64,000 nt of DNA from Salinibacterium hongtaonis (GTDB lineage Bacteria > Actinomycetota > Actinomycetes > Actinomycetales > Microbacteriaceae). The notes below the pieces were generated by a model, which was not told the origin of the DNA, ran no database searches, and saw nothing but the letters and a program-made list of their open reading frames with translations. Location: contig NZ_CP026951.1 of assembly GCF_003065485.1 (NCBI RefSeq), positions 806,001-870,000 on the forward strand, written 5' to 3'. This document shows, piece by piece, positions 31,614-38,700 of this stretch; positions within the stretch are counted from its first letter, which is position 1; each line of letters starts with the position of its first letter. The position numbers and the translations under genes were made by a program.

Positions 31614-31738
31614 TCAGCCCCCGTGCGCGCGCAAGGCACTGCATGGTTGCGATTGCGAGACGATTCCGAGCCGACGCCGCCTTCGGAATACCTGCCGAGG
31701 ATGCCCACCGCCGTCGTTTCACGGAGCAGGATAGAGAT

Positions 31739-32707
31739 ATGAGCATCTCATATCGCACCTTGGGAAAGTCTGGTCTTCGCGTGAGCACGATCGGGCTCGG
31801 CTGCAACAACTTCGGGAGGCCAGGAACCTTCACGGAGGGGCCAGAAGGCACGGCTCAGGTACTCGGTGCCGCGCTCGACTCGGGCATTAATCTGCTCGAT
31901 ACTGCGGACATCTATGGCTACTCATTTGGTCGAAGCGAAGAGTTCATGGGGGAGGCCCTAAAGGGGCGTCGAGACGAGGTCGTTCTTGCCACCAAGTTCG
32001 GGCACGCCGACTACGATTCGCCGATCACAAGCTGGGGGGCTAAGGCATCGAGACGGTATGTGCGGCAGGCCATCGAAGGATCGCTGCGGCGGCTGCAGAC
32101 CGACTGGATCGACCTCTATCAGCTGCACACACCAGACCCCTTCACCCCCATCGAGGAGACGCTCGATGTCCTCGATGACCTGATCACGGAGGGCAAGGTT
32201 CGCTACATCGGTCACTCCAATTTGGCGGGCTGGCAGATCGCCGAAGCGGAGTTCGCGGCACAGATCGGGGGGCACCCGCATTTCGTCTCGGCCCAGAATG
32301 AATACAGCCTTCTGGCCAGGGGAGTTGAGAACGAGGTCCTCCCGGCGGTGAACGCTTTCGGCCTGGGTTTTCTGCCCTACTTTCCGCTCTACAACGGCCT
32401 GTTTACGGGCAAGTTCAGCCGCGCAGGAGGGCCGAGCGACAGCAGGATCATGCGCCAGCGCCCGCATCTTCTCGAGAACGCGCCGTGGGATGCGATGGAG
32501 GAATACGCTGCCCTGGTCGACTCGTGGGGCGTCACGATGCTCGAGGCAACGTTCGGATGGTTGTTGGCCCAGCCGGGGCTTGCCAGCGTGATCGCGGGAG
32601 CGACAACGCCAGACCAGATTCGCCAGAATGCTGCCGCGGCGACGGCCTTCACGCCGACCGCCGATCAGGCGGAGCAGATCTCGCAGATTTTCACAGACCC
32701 GCGGTAA
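31739..32707 (+). CDS. Aldo/keto reductase
   Basis: This 322-residue NADPH-dependent oxidoreductase of the AKR superfamily has the N-terminal GKSGLRVSTIGLGCNNFG typical of YajO/Kvbeta-like members. The catalytic tetrad is visible as Asp and Tyr in DTADIYGYSFGRSEE and Lys in VVLATKFGH, with the His in YIGHSNL or YQLHTP. The ATG at 31739 has AGGA 8 bases upstream; a longer frame starting inside the divergent gene is less likely. The substrate cannot be inferred and it appears to be a single-gene unit. Confidence 0.88.
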   Translation: MSISYRTLGKSGLRVSTIGLGCNNFGRPGTFTEGPEGTAQVLGAALDSGINLLDTADIYGYSFGRSEEFMGEALKGRRDEVVLATKFGHADYDSPITSWGAKASRRYVRQAIEGSLRRLQTDWIDLYQLHTPDPFTPIEETLDVLDDLITEGKVRYIGHSNLAGWQIAEAEFAAQIGGHPHFVSAQNEYSLLARGVENEVLPAVNAFGLGFLPYFPLYNGLFTGKFSRAGGPSDSRIMRQRPHLLENAPWDAMEEYAALVDSWGVTMLEATFGWLLAQPGLASVIAGATTPDQIRQNAAAATAFTPTADQAEQISQIFTDPR

Positions 32708-32749
32708 CGGCGTGGGCTGTGCCGCAGGGTGCACCGGCGATTCTCCGCA

Positions 32750-32755
32750 TAGGCT
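32750..32755 (+). promoter_or_regulatory. Candidate leaderless promoter (-10) of the kinase/FHA cluster
   Basis: TAGGCT fits TANNNT and ends 6 bases before the GTG at 32762, which has no Shine-Dalgarno. It would drive at least the FHA and PP2C genes. Confidence 0.5.
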
Positions 32756-32761
32756 TAGCGA

Positions 32762-33319
32762 GTGGAGCGCGACGCCGAAGATACGATCCTTCGTTCACCG
32801 CGCCCGATTGCGCCGCTGCCGGAGCTTGACGATGCTGACACGATTATCCGTGAGCGTACGGCGCCAGAGCTGATCGGCCCGCCCCCTGTGGCAGCCCCCG
32901 CCCCCAGCTTCTCGCCCCCTGTGTCAGCCCCCAGCCACTACCGCTTCGTCGTCAATACCCACGAGGCGATCGGGCTGGACCGGCCGGCGAGAATCGGCCG
33001 CAAGCCCGTTCAGCCGCGCATCCTTCCCGAGATCCGAGCGCGCCTCGTGCGGGTGCCGTCCCCGCTGAACGAGGTGTCGTCGACCCATATCGAAATGCGA
33101 CAGAACGGCACGACCGTTGTTGTCACTGACCTCATGTCGACCAACGGGACTACGGTTATCGTTCCCGGGTCGGCTCCGCGACGGCTGCGACCGGGCGAAA
33201 CGTTCGTGATCTCACCCGGAACGGTCATCGACATCGGCGATGGCAATCGCATTGAACTTCTTCCCCTGCAGCGCCCCGGCGTCGCATCCGCCACCCCCGA
33301 CGCAAGGCTCAAGCAATGA
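32762..33319 (+). CDS. FHA-domain protein, first gene of the kinase cluster
   Basis: This 185-residue soluble protein has a disordered, acidic and proline-rich N-terminus (1-60) and an FHA phosphothreonine-binding domain (about 62-175): IGRKP, then SSTHIEM with the conserved Ser and His, and LMSTNGTTV with the conserved Asn. Two copies of D-T-I-x-R occur in the tail, at Thr8 (DTILR) and Thr27 (DTIIR). The layout resembles GarA/OdhI, where a kinase phosphorylates a Thr before the FHA domain, which then binds it. Here that is inference. It overlaps the phosphatase gene by 4 bases. Confidence 0.85.
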   Translation: MERDAEDTILRSPRPIAPLPELDDADTIIRERTAPELIGPPPVAAPAPSFSPPVSAPSHYRFVVNTHEAIGLDRPARIGRKPVQPRILPEIRARLVRVPSPLNEVSSTHIEMRQNGTTVVVTDLMSTNGTTVIVPGSAPRRLRPGETFVISPGTVIDIGDGNRIELLPLQRPGVASATPDARLKQ

Positions 33320-34239
33320 CTGAGATTGGCCAGACCACCGGCACCGTCACCGTGACCCTGCCCGACCGCTCGGGCGACTCCGTCACCCTCGGCTGGGCGG
33401 CCGCAACCGACACCGGTCGGCGCCGGGCCCATAACGAAGACAGCTACGTCGTCGATGTGCCGATGTTTGCCGTTGCCGACGGAATGGGGGGCCATTCGGC
33501 GGGCGACCGGGCGAGCGCGGCGGTAGTCGAGCGCCTCGCCGAGGTAGCCGACGGCGGTTTTGGCAAACGGCGGGATGTCGAGGCGGCGCTTAAGCGCGCC
33601 ACCAAGGACATTTCGCACGTCGTTGACCCCGAGCATCGCGGAGTCGGCACCACCGTGACGGGGGCGCTTCTGGCCCTTGTGGATGGCCAGGCGGGGTGGA
33701 CCATCTTCAACGTCGGCGACTCCCGCACCTACCTGTTCCAGGACGACGTGTTCGAGCAGGTGACCATCGACCACTCGGTGGTTCAGGAGCTTGTCGACGC
33801 TGGCTTGCTCGACGCTGCCGACGCCGAGAGCCACCCCGATAGCAACATCATCACGCGCGCCGTGGGATTCAATGCCGCACCAGTGCCCGACTTTTGGCGC
33901 ATTAGATTGCACACCGGAATGCGGCTATTGCTCTGCTCGGACGGGCTCACAAAAGAGGTGGATGATGCGACCATCGGCCGCCAGGTGAGGTCGATCGCCG
34001 ATCGGGAGGTGCTGGTCGAAACGCTCGTGGGGCTGGCGCTTGAGGCGGGAGGGCGCGACAACGTGACCGTCGTCGTCGTTGATGTCATCGATGCCCCCGG
34101 CGGTGCTGCGAGCGACTCGGGGTCGGAAACCGATGACGTCGAGGCAGATTCGGACGACGACGAAGACTTCGAGGATGATTCCCTTGACGAGGATCATGAC
34201 GACACGATTCCCCGATCGGGTTCCGCGCCGACAGGCTAA
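33316..34239 (+). CDS. PP2C-family Ser/Thr protein phosphatase
   Basis: This 307-residue metal-dependent phosphatase is the likely counter-enzyme to the nearby kinase. PP2C motifs in order: RRRAHNEDSYV, FAVADGMGGHSAGD, FNVGDSRTYLF, LLCSDGLTKEVDD and GGRDNVTVVVVD. There is no membrane segment. The last 45 residues are a very acidic tail ending DDTIPRSG, with Thr297 in the same context as Thr8 and Thr27 of the FHA protein. It is coupled to the FHA gene by ATGA. A 149-base gap with a hairpin and a promoter separates it from the kinase gene. Confidence 0.93.
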   Translation: MTEIGQTTGTVTVTLPDRSGDSVTLGWAAATDTGRRRAHNEDSYVVDVPMFAVADGMGGHSAGDRASAAVVERLAEVADGGFGKRRDVEAALKRATKDISHVVDPEHRGVGTTVTGALLALVDGQAGWTIFNVGDSRTYLFQDDVFEQVTIDHSVVQELVDAGLLDAADAESHPDSNIITRAVGFNAAPVPDFWRIRLHTGMRLLLCSDGLTKEVDDATIGRQVRSIADREVLVETLVGLALEAGGRDNVTVVVVDVIDAPGGAASDSGSETDDVEADSDDDEDFEDDSLDEDHDDTIPRSGSAPTG

Positions 34240-34246
34240 TCATTAT

Positions 34247-34266
34247 CCACCCCCGAACGGGGGTGG
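34247..34266 (+). repeat. Perfect hairpin between phosphatase and kinase genes
   Basis: CCACCCCC, loop GAAC, GGGGGTGG: an 8-bp perfect stem starting 7 bases after the phosphatase stop. No U-run follows (AAATG), so intrinsic termination is doubtful. It may be an mRNA processing or stability element, or an operator. Confidence 0.5.
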
Positions 34267-34318
34267 AAATGCCGTTCTGATCGGGGGTTCCTACCCCGCC
34301 CGCCCGGCACCCCTCACC

Positions 34319-34324
34319 TAGAAT
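34319..34324 (+). promoter_or_regulatory. Candidate -10 of the kinase gene
   Basis: TAGAAT fits TANNNT well. It lies 64 bases before the kinase ATG, which has its own purine-rich ribosome site (AAGGGGGG). No -35 is recognisable. It could give a second promoter inside the cluster. Confidence 0.4.
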
Positions 34325-34388
34325 GAAAGCTCGTCGGGCCAAGCCGCGGCGCACACTTCGGTAGATCACATTCAGCAAGGGGGGCTCA

Positions 34389-35798
34389 ATGGCGCGACGA
34401 CTGCCATCGCAACCTCCCGTGTTGCCGGGGTTCAATCATTTGCACGTTCTGGGATCCGGAGGGTTCGCCGACGTGTTTCTGTATGAGCAGAACATGCCGC
34501 GCCGTCAGGTGGCGGTCAAGGTGCTGCTCAGCGAGGTCGTCAACGACCATGTTCGCCAGATGTTTCAAGCCGAGGCCAACCTCATGGCCCAGCTCAGTTC
34601 GCATCCCTCGATTCTCACCGTCTATCAGGCGAGCGTCTCTGCCGATGGTCGGCCCTACCTCGTAATGGAGATGTGTTCCTCAGCGCTGAGCGAGCGCTAT
34701 CGCCGTGAGGCGATTCCCGTGGGCGAGGTGCTGCGCATCGCCGTGCGAATCGGCAGCGCGATCGAGACCGCGCATAGGGCTGGGGTCTTGCACCGTGACA
34801 TCAAGCCGTCGAATATCTTGCTTACGGCATACGGGCATCCCGTGCTCTCCGACTTTGGCATCGCTGCGACTGTCGCCGGCGGCGACGCCGACGAGGCCGT
34901 GGGAATGTCTATTCCGTGGTCGGCGCCAGAGATCTTGCTCGGTGAGAATTCCGGAAGCGTAGCGGCAGAGGTGTGGTCGTTCGCGGCGACCGTCTACTCG
35001 CTCCTCGCGGGGCGCTCACCGTTTGAGGTGCAGGGAAAACCCAATAAAAGCGCAGACCTCATCGGGCGCATCAGCAAGGCCCGCCCCCAGCCCATTGCGA
35101 GGCCCGATGTTTCGGCTGGGCTTGAAAACGTGCTGGCCAAAGCCATGTCGCGCAATCCCGCCGAGCGCCCGGCGTCTGTGCTCGAACTGGTCAATCAGCT
35201 TCAGTCGATCGAGTCGGAGCTGGGGCTGCCGCAGACGCCCATCGAGGTCGCGATGGACGATTGGGCCCTCGGCTCCGTCTCCGACCTCGAAGATCGCACG
35301 CAGGTGAGGGCCATCGCGGCGGCCGATAGCTCGCCGCGTCCCAAGCGACGCCGCAGGCGCCCGGTCGGCGGTATCACGGGAGAGTCGGTCGCCGAGCACG
35401 CTCTGCAGGTCGGAAGCGTCAGCTCCGCAACTGGTCGGCCCTCCGGCCCGACCAAAACCATCGCCTGGATCCTGGTGGTTGTCGCTGGCCTCGTCATCGC
35501 TCTCGCGGGGACCGCCGTCTATGTTCTGATTAGATCCAATTCGTCGATTCCCACGGTGTCGAATATTCAGGCGGCACAGACTCCCGGCGGCATTGAGTTC
35601 ACGTGGTCGGACCCCGGGCTTCTCGACGGCGATTCGTACCAGATCGAGACCTCCGATGGCGAGCGCAGCGTTCAGCTCGCCCCCACCTTCACGGTGTCGG
35701 GGGAGTCTGGCGAAGATGCGTGCATCACAGTCAAGGTCAACCGGTCCGGCGTCGTCGGGCCGGCAAGCAACGAGAAATGCGCCGCGATCAGGCCATGA
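34389..35798 (+). CDS. Membrane Ser/Thr protein kinase with extracellular FN3-like domain
   Basis: Of 469 residues the kinase domain spans about 14-280: GSGGFADVF loop, Lys44 in VAVKVL, Glu61, HRDIKPSN (Asp136), DFG at 154-156 and SAPE at 177-180. The activation segment (154-180) lacks the usual GTxxYMAPE with twin threonines; it has GMSIPWSAPE. A cytoplasmic linker with EDRTQVR (Thr304) leads to one membrane helix (about 356-382), then an 85-residue extracellular domain with FN3-like strands instead of PASTA repeats. It overlaps the giant FN3 gene by 4 bases. It resembles Pkb2 of Bifidobacterium in context. Confidence 0.92.
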   Translation: MARRLPSQPPVLPGFNHLHVLGSGGFADVFLYEQNMPRRQVAVKVLLSEVVNDHVRQMFQAEANLMAQLSSHPSILTVYQASVSADGRPYLVMEMCSSALSERYRREAIPVGEVLRIAVRIGSAIETAHRAGVLHRDIKPSNILLTAYGHPVLSDFGIAATVAGGDADEAVGMSIPWSAPEILLGENSGSVAAEVWSFAATVYSLLAGRSPFEVQGKPNKSADLIGRISKARPQPIARPDVSAGLENVLAKAMSRNPAERPASVLELVNQLQSIESELGLPQTPIEVAMDDWALGSVSDLEDRTQVRAIAAADSSPRPKRRRRRPVGGITGESVAEHALQVGSVSSATGRPSGPTKTIAWILVVVAGLVIALAGTAVYVLIRSNSSIPTVSNIQAAQTPGGIEFTWSDPGLLDGDSYQIETSDGERSVQLAPTFTVSGESGEDACITVKVNRSGVVGPASNEKCAAIRP

Positions 35799-38700
35799 AC
35801 GTCATAGGGGAGTCTGGCCGCGGCGCGTCAATCGCGCGGCGCTGGCTTTCGCGCCATGTATCTACCGTCATTACGGCGACCAGTCTCGTCGTAATCGCGG
35901 CACTCATCGCCACTGTCGCCATTGTTTCCGATGGCTACACGGCGCAGCGCATGGATCTCGACGACGCCGCCGTATGGGTCGCCAACGGCGAAAACCAGGT
36001 TATCGGGCGCGCCAACACCGAAATCCTGGAGTTCAACACGGTTGTCGCAAGTGACGGAAGCGATCTTGACGTGGTGCAGCAGGGGCGCTCTGTACTGCTG
36101 CTCGACCGAGCGAACACCCGTTTGGACGTAGTGGACGCGGCAACCTCGAGCGTGATCGACAGCGTGGCGCTGCCCACCGACAACCCTCGGGTATATCTCT
36201 CGGCGGGGACGGCAATCATCCACGCAGAGGGCACGGGCGAAGTATGGATCTTGTCCGAAAGCGACCTGGGCGGCTTTGACGCCTCGGCTGAGGCGACCTT
36301 GAGCCTGGGGCCGGGGTCTGTTGTTGCCGTCTCTGAGACGGGCATCCTCTTTGCCTACTCTCCCGAGACGAGCCAGTTGCACCGCATCGAACCGAATCTT
36401 GGTGCCGCCGCGACGGGCGCGGGGGCCGAGAGCACCACCATTGACGTAGGGTCAACGGACGATGCGTTTCACATAACCGCCGTCGGTAATCGGCCCGTCA
36501 TTTTCAACAGTGATTCCCGGGAGCTGTGGCTCGACGGTGCTCGGGCCGATCTTTCCGCGGTCATAGGGTCTGGTTCAACGGCAACTCTGCAGCAGCCGGG
36601 GCCATCTTCCGGTCGCGTCTTCGTGTCGTGGGACGGCGGAGTTGCCGACGTGACCTTTGACGGCACCGTCACCGCGAGGGTCGACGGCCGCACGGGCAGC
36701 CCAGCTGCCCCGGTTGTCGTCGATGGCTGCGCTTTCGCCGCCTGGACCGACGGGACAGCATGGCGCTCCTGCCGTTCTCAGGAGCCGACCGAGTTCGCTT
36801 TGGCGAGCGCTGGCTCCGCCGTGAGCAGGTTGGTGTTCGCAGTCAACGGTGCCCGCGTGCTGCTCAACGACCCGGTCGCCGGCGCGACCTGGGCCGTGCA
36901 GAACAGCGGCGAGCTCATTGATAACTGGGACGACCTCATCCTCGTCGAGCAGGACGACGAGCAGGTGGAGCAGAGCGATGCGGATGCCCCTCCGGAGTAT
37001 GAGAAGGCACAGTTGCCGCCCGTCGCGGTCGATGACGTGTTCGGGGCTCGCCCGGGCCGGGCGACCATCCTTCCCCTTCTGCTCAACGACTTCGACCCCA
37101 ATGGCGACGTTCTCATGGTTACCGAGATCGGTGCCATCGACGAGACCTTCGGGCACCTCGACGTTGTGCGCGATGGCCAGCAGGTGCAGATCACACTCAC
37201 GCCGACGGCACAGGGCTCGGCGTCGTTCCCCTACACAATTACCGATGGACGCGGCGGATCGGCATCGGCCGTGGTCCGGGTCGATGTGCGGAGTCCTGAA
37301 GAGAACTCTCCCCCTGAGCAGGTTCGGCAATCGCGCACTCTCGTGGCCCAGGGCGGTCGGGTGACTACCAATGTTCTTGCCGACTTCGTCGACCCCGACG
37401 GTGATGCGTTTTATCTCACGGCGGCATCCGTAGCCAAGCCCGACCTCGTGAGCTACAAACCGGGCGGCGAGGTGGTCTTTCAAGAGGGAGGATCCCCGGC
37501 TGCTCTGCGGTCAGTCGGCCTCACCGTTTCTGACGGCACTTCCAGCGGATCAGGCGCGCTGTCCATCACAGTGAGCCCGGCGGGTGAAGTGCCGATTATC
37601 GCAGAGCCGTTCGCTGTCACAAGCTATGCAGGCAGCGAGGTGCGCATCTCGCCCCTTTCGCATGTCAGGGGAGGAACCGGTCAGATTCGACTGAGCGCTG
37701 TGCCATCCCGGACGGGCGCGACGATCACTCCGAACTTCGAGGCAGGGACCTTCCGGTTTGTGAGCGATCAGGTTCGGTCGTTCTCTGTCGAATACGTGGT
37801 CACCGACGGCAGCCAGACGGCGACGGGCATCGTGCGTGTTGAGGTCAAGGCGCCGCCGGATGCCAACAGCATCCCCATTACGACCCCCAAGACGGTGTTT
37901 ATCAAGACGCTGAGCAGCGAGACCGTTAATGTCGCTGCGCTTGACACCGACCCCGCAGGGGGAGTGCTGATGGTTCTGGGAGTCTCCAACGACACAGCGC
38001 CGGCGGTGACGGCCGAGGTTCTGGAACAGAAGTCGATCAGGCTCTCGTTGATCGCGCCGCTCGAATCCGGCTCCGCAACTCTCACCTACCGAATCACCAA
38101 TGGGCTTGCCACCGCGATCGGCACGATCACGGTCATTGAGATTCCGCATCCTCTGACGCTGCAGGCTCCCGTGGCGACGGACGACACCGTGACGGTTCGA
38201 GTGGGCGACACGATCGACATCCCTGTTCTCGCCAATGACCTGCACCCCGACGGCGAGATCATCACGCTCAACCCCACCCTCGTCAAAAATGTTGAGAATG
38301 CAGGCCTGCTCTTTGCCTCAGGCGAGCGCCTGCGCTATCTCGCCCCCACTATCACGGGCAACTTCACGGCGATCTACGAGATCGTCGGGCCCGACGGGCA
38401 GACGGCGCAGGCACAGGTGCGCATTGCCGTGCGCGAGGTGGTCGAGGCGACCAATAAACCTCCGACGCCGGGCACCGTCACCGCTCGTGTGGTTGCTGGC
38501 GGCACCGTCATGATCAGGGTGCCCCTCACCGGGATAGACCCCGACGGCGACTCAGTGCAGTTGCTGGGCCAAGAGAGCAACCCTGGGAAGGGTGCGGTCA
38601 CCGAGGTGGGCACCGACTTCATCGAGTACGAGGCGGGGGGCTACTCTGCTGGCACCGATACCTTCACCTACACGGTTATGGATAGCCTCGGCGCTCGGGC

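Noticed and set aside
31663-31689. A 7-bp inverted repeat (ATTCCGA/TCGGAAT) upstream of the aldo/keto reductase
   Set aside because: The arms are short and 13 bases apart, which is likely by chance, and it does not overlap a convincing promoter.
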